A DNA stretch of 64,000 bases from Mytilus trossulus (Eukaryota > Mollusca > Bivalvia > Mytilida > Mytilidae), in assembly GCF_036588685.1 (NCBI RefSeq), contig NC_086375.1, positions 43,555,270 through 43,619,269 on the forward strand, given 5' to 3'. Below are positions 1-12,880 of the stretch, in pieces; the stretch's first letter is position 1, and each line of letters begins with the position of its first letter. The translations under genes were made by a program, and so were the position numbers. A model generated the notes under the pieces. The model made no database searches. It saw only the letters and a program-made list of their open reading frames with translations, and was not told where the DNA came from.

Positions 1-844
1 TGACGTTTTTATATAAAAGTGTTCAATACAAATGTGCAGAATAAAAAAGAAAATAACAATTGGGTTTTACAAGTTGATTTCAAAAAGTGCGAAATAATAT
101 TTTAATAAAGTCTGCTTTTAAAACATTTTTTTTTAAATTTCAATACAGTCTATATTGAATATATAGTCACTTATATTGGTGTTTTAGTTAAGTGTGTCAT
201 TAGGTTGTTGAATCTGTGACATGAATCCAAAATTTCAAATCATATAAGATGAGATTTAAATTAAATGTGTCAATGTGCATGCATACGAAAGCTAAATTTC
301 TGATCATAGACAATTAAGTGAGAATATTCATGATAAACCACAGTAAATATACAGAAAGTCTTGCAAGCAGAAATAGGTCTTGACACAGCTTCCTGTTATG
401 CTTTGTGAATATTGCATGGTTTATTAATGAAAAGACCACGATATTATTGATTGTATGTATAATATATCAACAATGACTTCATTCATGGGCCTTCAGTTGT
501 CTCCATGCTATATACCCTTTCATCCATTATTAAGGACTCCTAAAGATTGTGTTTCCTCAGAAGCAACATATTTCCATTAACTTTAATTAGGGGATAATAT
601 AATTACATAACACAAGAAATAGGTTTGTAGCATGGTACTATGGTTAGAAATGATTAGTTTTTAATAGGGTAATTATTTCACGGTTACCATGTAATTTGTT
701 ACAAATCCGATTTCCATGAAGTATAAATACTGAAAAGAATGACAATGCAAATGTGTTGCTTCGCTTAAATATACAGTTGAAGTTAAGTAATGCAGTAATG
801 AAAAGTCTAGTAAAATGACAATGCAAATGTACTGTTTCATCTAA

Positions 845-1065
845 ACATACGAAAGAGGGAAGAAAGATACCAGAGAGACATTCAAACTCACAGATCGAGA
901 ACAAAATTAGAACGCCATGGATTAAAAAGACAAAGACAAACAGGCAAATAATACTACACAAGACTTAACATAAAAAACTAAAAACTAAGCAACACGAATC
1001 CCACCAAATATTGGGGTTAATGTCATGCAGGTATTCCAGAAGGGTAAACACATCCTACTTGCATG
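845..1065 (+). repeat. Mussel interspersed repeat, ACGCCATGG / GTCATGCAGG family
   Basis: Contains GAAAGATACCAGAGAGACAT, ACGCCATGGATTAAAAAGAC and AACACGAATCCCACCAAATA. The reverse-oriented copies of this family are at 10400-10710 and 54000-54310, which carry the complement of the same blocks. Confidence 0.6.
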
Positions 1066-1434
1066 ACTTTGAAAATGAAAATGACAGTTAGAAAAGTGTA
1101 AAGAAACCATTTACAGGTACCCTGACTAAAATTTTAATTTATAAATTAATAAAAATCACTGACCGAGATCACTGTGATGGGCCATCCATAGTCATTCTTC
1201 TTAAACCATACGCAAATCAATAAGACAAATGTAATATTTATCAGATAAAGTAAATGCGACTACTAGTAGCTTAAACACGGCATTACAAGTTTGTTTTCTT
1301 TCCTTTTTCAAATCAAGCAAGGTTCATGATGTTCAGTGGTTGTCATTTGATATTGAAAGTCATACGTGGTTTTTTTTTGCATTTTGTTTTTTATATAGAC
1401 TAGACCGTTGGTTTTTCTTTTTGAATTAGTAATA

Positions 1435-1560
1435 CACTTATCATTGTTGGGGTCTTTATAGCTTGCTGTTTATTTTGAGCCACGGCTCCGTGTTAAAGAC
1501 CGTGCTTTGACCTATAATGGTTTACTTTTTTACACATTGTGATTTGGATCTTGCATCTAA
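1435..1560 (-). repeat. TGCCAATGAGACAACTCT family repeat, left part only
   Basis: Has TTTGAGCCACGGCTCCGTGT, TGACCTATAATGGTTTACTT; collinear with 21650-21760. Confidence 0.5.
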
Positions 1561-2024
1561 ATAAGTTGTATATTTAAATGAAACAGCACATTTAGACTTC
1601 TGTCTGAAAATGTCTTTCGTAAAATTTAATTTATATTCAGCAATAAATCCAAATCTGTTGTCGACAGTATAAAAGATAACTTATATTTCGTATATCAAAA
1701 TGATTATTTCCCCAAAAGTCACTTTAATAACTTTGAAATTTGGACTTCTACAGCTGGAAAAACAAAAACAAATACACCAATGATTAAGCAAAAGACACAC
1801 ATTTTAGAAAAATGTGTTTTCCGTTTTTATTAATAATAAAACGTGCAATTCATGGATAAATTTCTGATTTTTTATATAGCAATAACAGTAATTTCTTCAA
1901 ACAAACCTGCAAAGTACGAAAATTGGTAAGCGAATTATAGTTGTTCCATATAAAAGACATTAAAATATAAACCTGCCTCTTGTTTAGTCTTTCTAAGTGC
2001 GAAAAACTTATTTTTTAGACTTAC

Positions 2025-2205
2025 ATGGACATAGTTGACGCAAATTGCAGGTGAGAAAAGCTCGCCATGAGTTGACATATTACTCATTTCTAAAGGTTCT
2101 ACGCAGATCGTGTTTGCCGACAAAGTACATACAGTTAACAACATAAAAATAAGCAATAAGGACCCTTCTTTGAAGAGTTGAAACACTTCAGCTAATGAAT
2201 ATGAT
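2025..2205 (-). CDS. Possible signal-peptide exon of an unidentified secreted protein
   Basis: On the minus strand an open frame encodes FKEGSLLLIFMLLTVCTLSA, a good signal-peptide core with a cleavable-looking end, then a Cys-containing stretch with an NMS sequon. It stops at a strong donor, CAT|GTAAGTCT, at 2024-2017. An acceptor-like TTCATTAG sits at the upstream edge; alternatively translation starts at the internal ATG of MLLTVC. No family is recognised and no partner exon was found to the left, so this could be chance. Confidence 0.28.
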
Positions 2206-2939
2206 TTCAGTTTGGCAAAAACCTTGACGGAAGATAATACATTACGTCATAGATAAAACATTATTTATTCACGAATAGATGTTTTGGCATTGAACAAAGA
2301 CACAGTTTATCAGCGATAGGGTAACTACCGTTTAATAATAAACTGTAATTAGTTGTATAAGATTTATTAGTCCTGCTTACAGTTTTGAATTATCCAAAAC
2401 ACAGAAATAATTAGGATTATATTATACAAACATGATTCACAGATGCAATACACTGAAGAAATAAAACACAGTTCAAAAAGTTCATAGTGTTTGGTGTCTT
2501 GTTTACACGACATGGATCGTGTTGGTCGTCTGCTTGCACGATTACGTCCAAATATATATCAAATAGGGAAGTTGACTCATACTCATTCAATGCTTCTTTT
2601 ATTATACTTTGGCGAGTGACTTGATGTTTTCAAATAAACTATCTCTATAGTACACTCTGTCTTTTCGTGATATTTATTGTTGCTGAATAGGAGTAACAAC
2701 GGGATCAAAACAACTTGAAGCAAAATGTTAGATAGGAAAAAATATGGCCGGCGAATTGGTTATTGCATTATGCTGCATTAGCATAGACTAACTCGAAAAT
2801 TAAAAATAAATATTATCTTGTGCTAGTAGCTATCACAGCTATCATGCTATGGTCAAAAGTCCCTCTGGTATCTCAGTTTCGCCTCTCTTTTATACCAAAA
2901 AGAGTAAATGCATAACATAATAGAACTCGCTAGATCTCA

Positions 2940-3270
2940 AACTTTGCCTAAATGGTAGTCCAGCCTATACTGATGTAACAATTAACCATGTACTAATATG
3001 TATATAACCATTGCAAACTTATAGGTCCTATGCTTAACCATTGACCATTTAGTTGTCCAACCTACATCGATATAAACAAAGTCATTTGGTAGCAATTCCT
3101 ACATCGATATAACTATTACCCATTGGGAAGCCCTTCTAACATCGATATATTATAATCATCCATATGGGCGTCCTTTCTCCATCGATATCACCATTCATGT
3201 CTGCTTCAAAAGAATCAATATCACTTTTCGTAGTCCTTCCTACATTGACATCATCATTAATGATTTGTTA
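2940..3270 (+). repeat. Degenerate minisatellite, ~36-40 bp unit with ATCGATAT core
   Basis: ACATCGATAT or close variants recur at about 3064, 3100, 3139, 3179 and more weakly on both sides, each followed by a variable AT stretch and then a TTGG / CCTTC block. Copies have drifted but the spacing is regular. Confidence 0.65.
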
Positions 3271-3344
3271 GACCTTTCAAATAACAACTATATTGTGTTT
3301 TAAATGGTAGAATCAGATAATTACGCCATTGCGCTTTTTGTTTT

Positions 3345-3418
3345 TCTATATATAAAAAGAAGATATGGTACGATTGCCAATGTGACAACTCTTCAACAAG
3401 AGACCAAATGACACTATA
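3345..3418 (+). repeat. TGCCAATGAGACAACTCT family repeat, fragment
   Basis: Reads AAGAAGATATGGTACGATTG, then CCAATGTGACAACTCTTCAA and ACAAGAGACCAAATGACAC. Fragment of the commonest repeat in this window. Confidence 0.6.
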
Positions 3419-4404
3419 CCTATTTTTCAGATGTCAATCTAAATGTTCAATAAAATTCCAATGGAACAATAGGATCATGCAGATTTTACTCGGATATACT
3501 TTGTGGGAAATCATATCAAAGTTTGACAGACTCTCTTGGATTCGACAAGCAATCAACTTTTCTGTCATATATACCTCATTATCACAACAAAACACCAGAC
3601 GAATCAACAAAATACCTTTACTGAGATTTATAAATGAAATCATCTTGAAAATGTAACACAACTACCAGTGCACAACACACAGGTAAACAGACAACGATAT
3701 TACCGCTGTACATGCATAACATGCATTTACAATTCTTTTGCACGAGCCAAAAATAAACGCACACACGTTACTAGTTACCACCTACACCAAAGTGGAACAG
3801 TTCCAAGTTACACTCTATATTATTACATCAGTATGAACGCGGTTCGTGTCGTTCTATCTCGTGGGAGTGACGTCAAATCGTTTTTGTTGGTGTATATTAC
3901 ATAAAAGAGCAGCATTTGTATTACCAAACATGATGTTTTCGGATTAATATTAATGACATCGTCTGCTCGTAGAGTACGTTCTTTATTATCATAGTTCCCA
4001 CTGATACTACTGAAAAGTGTTTGAGTCAACTGGAGTGTTAATCCTAATAACCACGTATTTAAGAATAAAAAGTAAACTACGTAGTTGTTGACAATGAGAA
4101 CAATAAAAGTCTTTACAGTTTCTGTTTACTTAGTTAGGGTACCATGAGGTACATTTTGTGCAAATATCCAAGTAAGAACTTTTTAAAAAATTTTTAAAGT
4201 GAGCGCGTTATCATTACAGACAAGAGATATAAAGAACAGAACTAGGACTATATTTTCCAGATAAAGTTCATCTTTTCTATGTTCTATTTTGCAGTTCAAA
4301 ATACATCAACCGGATTAATTATAGAAAAGACAATGTTTTCCATTTCCTGTAACGGTTAATAAACTTGCTTCTTCTGCTGCATGTTGTTTTTCATTTCGAG
4401 TATA

Positions 4405-4470
4405 AAAAAGAAGATGCGGTGTGATTGCCAATGAGACAACTCTTCACAAAATACCAAATGAGACACAGAA
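4405..4470 (+). repeat. TGCCAATGAGACAACTCT family repeat, fragment
   Basis: Reads AGAAGATGCGGTGTGATTGC and CAATGAGACAACTCTTCACA, like the copies at 3.35, 6.05 and 22.1 kb. Confidence 0.6.
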
Positions 4471-4844
4471 ATGAGTTCATTTGATGTTTAAGAGCTTTTG
4501 TCAATGACTACTTTGTCCAAAGGGAAATAGATATCTCAGAAAGCACTCAAAGAATCTTTCAGACTAGGCCTGTATCTTCCTTGAAATTGTTATATGTTCG
4601 CCGTCAAAAGTTCAATTTCTATTTTGGAGACAAAAGGAAACGTATTACTCAATACTGTCTCATTTTTAAACCGAATGTGACAAGACTAATAACCGGATAT
4701 TTCAGATTTTGTGACTATAGGGTATAATAATACTTCAATATATATATTCATTATGTATAACCGTTGTATTTTATTGATAAAAAGTGAGCAGACGCCGGGT
4801 AAACGTCAAATCGATCAGAAACCTACGAAACAGAAAATAAGTCA

Positions 4845-4990
4845 AAACTGACTATATGCGGTATGGGATTTGCTCATTGTTGAAGGCCGTACGGTGACCT
4901 ATAATTGTTAATGTTTGTGTCATTTTGGTCTTTTGTGGATAGTTGTCTCATTGGCAATCATACCACATCTTCTTTTTTTATATATAGAGG
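4845..4990 (-). repeat. TGCCAATGAGACAACTCT family repeat, reverse copy
   Basis: Reads TTTGCTCATTGTTGAAGGCC, GTACGGTGACCTATAATTG and AGTTGTCTCATTGGCAATCA, the reverse complement of the family consensus. Confidence 0.65.
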
Positions 4991-5316
4991 GCAATAAACG
5001 TTTTTTTTACAAAATACAAAAAAAAGGTGTGGCCCTATCAGAGTTGTTTTGGTCTTCTGTTGATCTTTTGATGCTTTGCCTTTTCCCACACAGTCGCCTT
5101 TAATACATACACAGTTATTTAATGTTTAACTTGTTGTTAAAAAAAACCCAATCAATTAACAATCATTTTGCTTTTGTTTTTCATTTTTTCAGTTTAGTGC
5201 AATGCAATTTACATATGCAATATTGGTAAATGTAGACTTAAAACATCAAAGATATCAAAAGTTAGCACTTGGGATACCCGAAGATGTGCCATAATAAAGC
5301 TTTAATGAACGTAATA

Positions 5317-5336
5317 TGAATGAATGAATGAATAAA
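5317..5336 (+). repeat. (GAAT)n microsatellite
   Basis: About four and a half perfect GAAT units, ending AATAAATAG. Confidence 0.85.
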
Positions 5337-5724
5337 TAGTTTATTAGAGTGCAACCTGAATATATACAATATAATGTACATTGAGTATTAACATATGTAA
5401 TGCTGGTAAAAATTTTTATTAATGTTTTCAAAGGGTTTACAAAACTCTGATTTTTTTAATACTAATTCTTTTCTACCTCAAGAAAAGATTTGTTGTACAG
5501 TTACGCCACTATTAAGATTAGGGGAGGATTGGTGCCTTCAAAACAGATTAACCGGCCACATTCTGTTTGTTCCTGTCCGAAGTCAGAGGCTTGTAATTCA
5601 GTAGTTGTCTTTTGTTGCTACATATCATATTTCTTTTCATTCATTATTTTTTTCATAAATCAACCCGTTAGTTTTCTCCTTTGAATTGTTTTACATTTGT
5701 CATTTCGACTCGGGATTTTTACAG

Positions 5725-5860
5725 CTGACTATGTGGTACGGCTTTTGCTCATTGATGAAGGCTGCACGGGGTCCTGCAGTTGATAATTTCTATGTCATTT
5801 GGTATCTTGTTGAGAGTTGTCTCTTTGACAATCGTACCACATCATTTTTAATATGTTATC
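5725..5860 (-). repeat. TGCCAATGAGACAACTCT family repeat, reverse copy
   Basis: Divergent copy with GCTCATTGATGAAGGCTGCA and GAGAGTTGTCTCTTTGACAA. Confidence 0.6.
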
Positions 5861-6044
5861 AATGTCAAAACCATATCCTTGTGATTATATCGGGGCTTTA
5901 TTTTTATTCCTATCGTCTAGCGTTGGACTCTTTATAGTATTTCGTTTATCTTATTTCAACTAACATGCCAATTGAAGCGGTATACAAATTTGTTGATCAT
6001 ACACTATCTCAACTTACTACATACATATTAACTATAGATTGAAT

Positions 6045-6225
6045 AAAAAGATGTGGATATATGATTGCCAATGAGACAACTCTCCACCAGAGACCAAATG
6101 ACAAAGAAGTTAACAGTTATAGGTCCCCAAACGGCCTTCGACAATGAGTAAAACCCATACTGTCTAAAAAGCTTTAAAAGGCTTCAATTGACAAATGTAA
6201 AACAATTCAAACGAGAACTGATTTA
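6045..6225 (+). repeat. TGCCAATGAGACAACTCT family repeat
   Basis: Has ATGATTGCCAATGAGACAAC, TCTCCACCAGAGACCAAATG, AACGGCCTTCGACAATGAGT and TGTAAAACAATTCAAACGAG. One of the fuller copies. Confidence 0.65.
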
Positions 6226-6944
6226 TGTAAAAAAAAAAAACAATAAAAGAAAAACACATTTGACAATTATACAGCAACTTATCCATCTGACATCTTCATC
6301 GGTTGTGTTATATGTCTGCCTTGGACACCTGTATTAAAATTGATATGTTAATTTGGGATGTAGGTATAGCTAAAGATTGTAATATTGAAGACACGCTTGG
6401 TCTCACTTGTTCACACGAGTAGGCTACCGATCTCGTTATAACTATAAAAGAATCACAGGAATGAGCAAAAATGGGGACAGTACACCAGACAACAACTTCC
6501 CAAAATATGTAAAAAGTATGGGACTTGATGGTTAGTCTTGTCTGTTCTACTGTTCCATTATTATATATGTTGATGATTCCCGTTTTATTTATTAGTAAAA
6601 GACAACAACAAAAAAACGAACTCTACACGGTCCGGATTTCTTGACAAGGGACATATACCAAGTATACAAGGTTAACTCATTTTGTTACCCACGGACGTTA
6701 AATATAACCTATACTTATGATATAGTAAAGGACATATCACTTTCCAAAACTGACAATCGTTTCGACAACTCTCTGTTTGTCTCTTCTTCAAACATTGTTC
6801 TTTGCGTTAAAACTAACTTAACTGAAATAAATGGATCACACAATATAATAGAGAAAAAACTATCTTGAGCGTTCTTCATGGAATCAAATGTTCGTTGAAT
6901 TCTCTTTGGAATTGCATCACATTTTTGTTGTCGTCCCGAGGACT

Positions 6945-7090
6945 TTCACAGATTACTATATAATATGGAATTTACTCATTGTTGAAGGTCGTTCAGTGAC
7001 GTGTATTCATTTACACCATTGCTCGTTGATCATATGTGGAAAGTTGTCTCGTTTTTATTACACCACATCTTCTTACTTATATTTTTAGAC
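6945..7090 (-). repeat. TGCCAATGAGACAACTCT family repeat, reverse copy, divergent
   Basis: Has TTTACTCATTGTTGAAGGTC and GGAAAGTTGTCTCGTTTTTA before CACCACATCTTCTTAC. Confidence 0.55.
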
Positions 7091-7094
7091 GGAG

Positions 7095-8395
7095 AAATGC
7101 GAGAAACGAATATGAGTTGTGACAGCCACTAGTAAGATGGGGCATACTCAGTAGGGTCATAATGTTACTAAAAATTAGGCTAATTTATACACTTAATCAA
7201 ATCAGTCAGAACACTGGTCGACTGAGAATGAATTGTACCTCTACAATGCACATACATATACGCTGCATATTTTTGTAATCAAATCACCATTCGGGCTATG
7301 TAAATTAGATCATCAAAGTCATTATGTGTAATGAGTGGGACGAATAAATAGTTAATTATTAGTAACATTAATTGCAAACTAGCTAACAATGAAGTGGTCG
7401 TTGCTAAGTAAAATTTTAGGAATTGCAGTTTGTAGTGAAATGCATGAAACATCTGAAAATTGTCTTACAAATAATTAAAGCATGCAAGGTCGGTTATGTA
7501 TAGACATATTTTCGCCACATCGGTCCTAACCTCCCATCTACTCTTATTTATTTAGAGAAAAAATGGTATTTATGTATTCAAATATGTTGTCCGTTTACAT
7601 TTCTAGGTTTTTAAATAGCTAGAAGGTTAAGCTTTTGTTTTCTTGTACAAACATGAGAAACAGAGTAAACATAACAATGTTATTTGTAATATTGATGAAA
7701 ATTTAAATCTTTCCAAATATAGCCCGATTTAGTTTGGTTAGACGGAATTACCACAACAGATAATAGTCAGAGTGTATGTTCAACCAAACATGCGCATTGA
7801 TTCATTATAAAGCGACATTATTAAGTACTTGTTTCTCTTTCAACTAGCAGATTGTATAGTCGATGTTCAGTAGTGTTTAATGAAAGCTTTAGTAAAATAT
7901 CTAATAAAAATTGGATTGGGGAAATTGTTTACCGACACAATATTTAGTTTTTATGTTGAATACGGTTGATATTAGCTGCAAACTGTAGTAAGATAAATGA
8001 AATGAAAAAAATCATGACTTTAACCAGAAAAATTTACCCTTGCATCAAGGGCACGTATAAATAATAATATGATAGTATTTATTAATGAATATCAATACAT
8101 GCATGCATCAAGGTAAGGATATATATATAGATGGATCAGTACGAGCCAACACAATCAGATGAGATAATGGACAAACCAAAAAACAAACAAACAAACAAAC
8201 ATATGCTTTATTAGAGTCTCACCTTTTTAAAACATTTTATATATACACACTATATTAATAACAGATCAATTTATAAAAGAGTTAAGAGAGACTGTAAAAC
8301 ACATTAAATATACATTATATATTACATATTAATACTATGAATCAATATTTATTAACATAAAACACCATGTTATGGAAAAGCAATTCTAAAAGTGC
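7095..8395. other. AT-rich intergenic stretch, nothing recognised
   Basis: No open frame of note, no repeat family I recognise and no splice-bounded coding potential on either strand. Confidence 0.5.
8179..8201 (+). repeat. (AAAC)n microsatellite
   Basis: Five consecutive AAAC units ahead of ATATGC. Confidence 0.85.
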
Positions 8396-8399
8396 ATAA

Positions 8400-8695
8400 A
8401 ATATATCAAACAAGAATATGTCCATAGTACACGGATGTCCCATCCGCACTATCATTTTTATGTTCAGTAGGCCGTGAAAATGTGACAAGAACTCTAATTT
8501 GACATTAAAATTAGAAAGATCAAATCTTAGGGAACATGTGTACTAAGTTTCAAGATGATTAGACTTCAACTTCAAGAAAAAAAAACCTCGACCAAAACAT
8601 TTAGCCTGAAACGGGACAGACGAACGAACGAACGGCCGAACGAAAGGACGCACTGACCAAAAAACATAAGGCCCCTAAATGGGGCATAAAAACGT
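8400..8695 (+). repeat. Interspersed repeat, TCCATAGTACACGGATG family
   Basis: Starts TGTCCATAGTACACGGATG and ends CCTAAATGGGGCATAAAAA. Shared blocks with 58300-58545 include GGGAACATGTG.ACTAAGTTT and GACTTCAACTTCA. It contains a short (GAAC)n tract near 8620. Confidence 0.65.
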
Positions 8696-9689
8696 CAACA
8701 TTTGAATGTGGTATACCCTTATCATCATGGTAATGTTTCAAATGCAAATATGGTTTGTTATCTTATCAGTCAGACACACAAGGGTCTTCAAACTGCAACC
8801 TAATTATTTAATTCAGGTTATAATGAAAAATAAAAATATTTTGGCTTAATTAAAATATGATTCTGAATTGGGACGAATAAAACCTTTAATGATCTATGAC
8901 AACAATCTTAAAAAGATGTGTTGATGCATCTGGCATGTAATCGTTGTTCTCAAGGAAAGACATTTAGTTGATTTACAGAGTTAGGGCAAAAGAACTTAAT
9001 ATACTCAGCAGCAAAAAACCTGCTCTTGCTAAAGTCACAGAAATAAGTTAAAGCATGATAGCCGATGAGACCACTATACATCAGAAACAAAATGGTATAT
9101 GTGTGTAAGCAACCTTAATATGTTCCTACGTTGTGTATTTTCTGAAATTTCTTAGAAAAGAATAGGTTGACGAATGAGAAATTCATATTGTTTTCTTTAT
9201 TAGACAGGGGAGCGAAAATTACAAATACATAATTCTATTTTTTCTAATTTGATATTAATAATTCTAAAAAAAAAAAATGTGTCAACGTTGATTTGATTAA
9301 CCATTGATGGTGTTGCTTTTTTTCGGTTGTTGAATATATATATCATGATTCCTCAAGGCTGGTTATACGTTGATGTATAGACATATTCTTGCAAGGTACC
9401 ATCCATCAAAGACATTAAGTACATATTTTTCCTGATTCTCTCTGCTTGTTTTCTGTATGATGTATGAGATGACACCTACATCTTTTGATGGAATCATTTG
9501 GAAGGTGTTTGAACTGTAACCACCCGCAACTACCTGTCTCGTAAATACCTTGTGCATGATATCAACTATTTAGATACAGGAACACATTCACTGATATTTA
9601 TAAATGGAATAGTGATCTTAATCCATGATAACCGAAATATTTATCACCAGTCGTCTGCAAAAGTAAAACTTATATGAAGCCATTATATA

Positions 9690-9805
9690 TTCATTTAAAA
9701 AAATCATTATTGAAGGTCGTACAGTGTCCCGGGGTTGTTTACTTCCGTTTATTTCATGATGTCTGTTGCTGTTTGTTTGTCTCATTGGCTATCAAACCCT
9801 ATCTC
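9690..9805 (-). repeat. TGCCAATGAGACAACTCT family repeat, reverse, degenerate
   Basis: Has ATTGAAGGTCGTACAGTG and TTGTTTGTCTCATTGGCTAT. The 111-codon frame running through it is judged an artefact. Confidence 0.5.
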
Positions 9806-10399
9806 AACATTGTTACTCAAAATAAAATTTTCAAAATTGCTGCAACAATTGTTTACCGCACATTTATGATTAAATTTATCGGAATTTTTGGGTTCTGCAG
9901 CAACATAACACCGGAACGACCTCTCATTTCGTCCGCTGTAATTGCACTATCTGATTCTGGACAAAAAAAATGTTCTTTTAAGCATGTTATGTTGAAAACC
10001 TGTTGGTGACCTTCTGCTGTTATTATTGTTTTTTTTATTTAAAAATTGCAGTTCAGTTGAAAGAAAAGCGTAGAGCTTAATATGCTGAACTTGATTTTTT
10101 TTTGAAAGATTAAGTTTGTTTTTTTAAGATCTTATAGTGATTTTGTGTCTTGATTTGATTTATCATATGGATACGAGTCTACTAAAATTGGAAATACATT
10201 ATTTATATTCTTCATTATTTTAAATTACAGCATTGACCTCGGCGATTTAATTGTTAATTGACAGTTTTTGTCTTCGAGTACATCTAGGGAGAAATAGTTT
10301 TCTAAATAGGTATATGGGGCTACAAATTATTTTCTGTATCTTGTAAATAGCTACTGAATATACAAAGCAGGAAAAGAAACCTGAACCTTTTTCATTCAG

Positions 10400-10710
10400 T
10401 TCAGTTCTTTATATGTTCCTACATATGTACAAACCTTACAGGATTTACCGGATTTGTACTAACATGAGTGACACGACGGGTGCCACATGTGGAGCAGGAT
10501 CTGCTTACCCTTCCGGAGCACCTGAGATCACCCCCAGTTTTTGGTTGGGGCTCGTGTTGCTAAGTCTTCAGTTTTCTATGTTGTATCTTCTGTACTATTA
10601 TTTGTCTGTTTGTCTTTTCATATTTAGCCATGGCGTTGTCAGTTTATTTTTTATCTAAGAGTTTGACTCTCCCTCTGTTACCTATCGTCCCTCTTTTACA
10701 ATGATGAGGA
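10400..10710 (-). repeat. Mussel interspersed repeat, same family, opposite orientation
   Basis: Shares GTGCCACATGTGGAGCAGGA, CACCTGAGATCACCCCCAGT and GTTTGTCTTTTCATATTTAG with the other copies. Part of it resembles an 81-codon reading frame, which is a repeat product, not a gene. Confidence 0.6.
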
Positions 10711-10920
10711 CGAGGACATGTTGATAAGATTTGACTATAAATTCTGCTTTCACCGACAAGCAAAGCTTGAATGTTTACTTGCTAATCTATAATGTTTACA
10801 CAATGACAAGTCAACCTTCACTGTGACGGTCATACAGTTTTGACTCAGAGTCGACCAGTATCTGCCCTGACTCCTTAATGGCAGAACAACAGCAATACCA
10901 ATTTCAAGTTCTCTATTTCA

Positions 10921-11056
10921 GAGGCGGATTTAGGGTAGGGCCTTTTGAGAAAAAAATGGGTTAGTTATATAGGGAATCACTGAAGCGTGACTGGAGTGGG
11001 CCCCTTTGTAGGCAGTCAGTGGGTCCCCACTTATAAAAAAAATTCTAGATCCGCCC
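10921..11056. mobile_element. MITE-like element with GGCGGAT(T/C)TAG terminal inverted repeats
   Basis: GAGGCGGATTTAG at the left is mirrored by CTAGATCCGCC at the right, 136 bp in total. No coding capacity. Similar GGCGGATCTAG ends are common in marine invertebrate MITEs. Confidence 0.5.
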
Positions 11057-11059
11057 GTG

Positions 11060-12880
11060 TATTTGACACATCCGGATTGAACCCATGACCTCTAGCAATC
11101 GATACATGAATACTCTACCATGAGACTGGAGAGGCGGCCAAACCTTTAAAAAAAACTTGCATGTTTAAAACATTTGGTCTAACATAACGAATTTGCAGAT
11201 TAAGGTAAAAAAAATAGGGGGAAATCTGGCACGAGAATATATTAAATGAAATTTGCTCTTTCGTATAGTTTAATATTGATATAATCTTATACCAAAATTA
11301 ATTAAAAGTTGGACATGTCGTGTTTCTTCAATGTGGAATGTATTTATAAAAGATATAACCTCCAAATTACCTCGATCTTTTATTACGATATTATATTTCA
11401 GTGATCAATATTTTCCTATTCATTAAGTCTGCCTCGTGCGTTCATATCTATACATAGAATAATAATAGATATATACTGCAAATTCAATAACATGACCTGG
11501 GCATATGTCCGGTACGTGAATGACCTTGGTAAGTTTGGTCAATATAACAACAAACCATATGATTAAGTATCAAACTGACAGTTAGTGTCCTTCGAGAAAA
11601 AGATACTCATTTTATGTATAAACTTAAATTGAATACACTGAGCTGCATCTTGCTTTAAGCTTATTTTTCCAGAAATTAAAAAAAAAAAAGTCATAATTAA
11701 AAGGAAACATTTTAGCAACAATTCAGAAAATTAAAGTGGCAAATTAACAACTATTAAATTTTATGGTAAGTGGGAGGGACGATGCAAACTTACCCGAGGC
11801 AGACATATTATTCACGAAAAAGATGCCAATTTGAAAGAATATAATTGCAAGAGGCCAATTTAAAATTATTTTCTTAGGTCTTTGCATGTTTCTTTTCGGG
11901 CCAAATTGCTGAATTTGATTGTCTTTTTTTATGAATAAATTAAACCATTTCCCTTCAAATCAGGCGAAATTGATAGAATAATAAGGTTGCGTATTTGTAA
12001 TCATTAATTTAATTGCAAATTGTATCTTAACATTAATTTTCAATGATATAAGTGAAAATATATATCATATAACTATTTTCAATCACTTAAAGTTTTTTTT
12101 ATTAATACAAATCTGCTATTATAGTTTTTGTATAAAAAGAACCTTTAATACAGTTGCTATAGAAATTCGATTTCTATTAGATGATTCATTGTTTATTTGA
12201 TATTATCAATCAAATACATTTTTTTCATATCAAATATGATGTTTAATCTATATCATTGTAAAAAAAAAAGAACAATCGAACAAATTATTGTAATTGAATA
12301 TGATGGAACTGATTTCTTGATAGTGTAAATATTTTCCATTTTTTTAATGATAAAAGGAGCACTCGATTGATTTATATACGGATCATTACCTGAAATTATC
12401 ATCACTTTTGTTTAATGACAAACTCTATCATTTTTTTGTTTCGAAGGTAAACATTAATTTTAATTGAAAACTATACGTTCGTGCAATCAAAAATTATCGT
12501 GAGAACATTCACTATTAATTAAAAGACTAAAAAGCGTTTAACATTACACAAAGTTAAGTATTAATAACTGTTAAACGTAGAATGCAAAAGACAAACGATT
12601 AAATCTACATAGAACACAAAGCTATTATATTCAATTCCATTTTTTCATAATGCAATGCATCTTTTTCATGTTTAGTTGAGCTTTGTTTGATAGTTTTGTG
12701 TTTGCATTGTTTGATTCTAACTTAATTGTTTTACAGAACTGGTAATGCTACCTGTCTTGATATCTTTATTCATCCAGGTTTTTCCTGGACTTATTTGTGA
12801 CACTTAAATTTGATAATTTGCATATATAATATATTAGCAATAGAAGCAAATACACCAACCATATAATAATTAAACTCTTC
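11060..12880. other. AT-rich intergenic stretch, nothing recognised
   Basis: Very AT-rich (many A/T homopolymers), no long reading frame and no recognised repeat. Confidence 0.5.

Noticed and set aside
644..961. 105-codon minus-strand hydrophobic frame
   Set aside because: Overlaps the ACGCCATGG repeat; its low stop density comes from base composition.
9674..10009. 111-codon plus-strand frame
   Set aside because: It begins in a reverse-oriented TGCCAATGAGACAACTCT repeat and ends in another repeat fragment (GTTGGTGACCTTCTGCTGTT).
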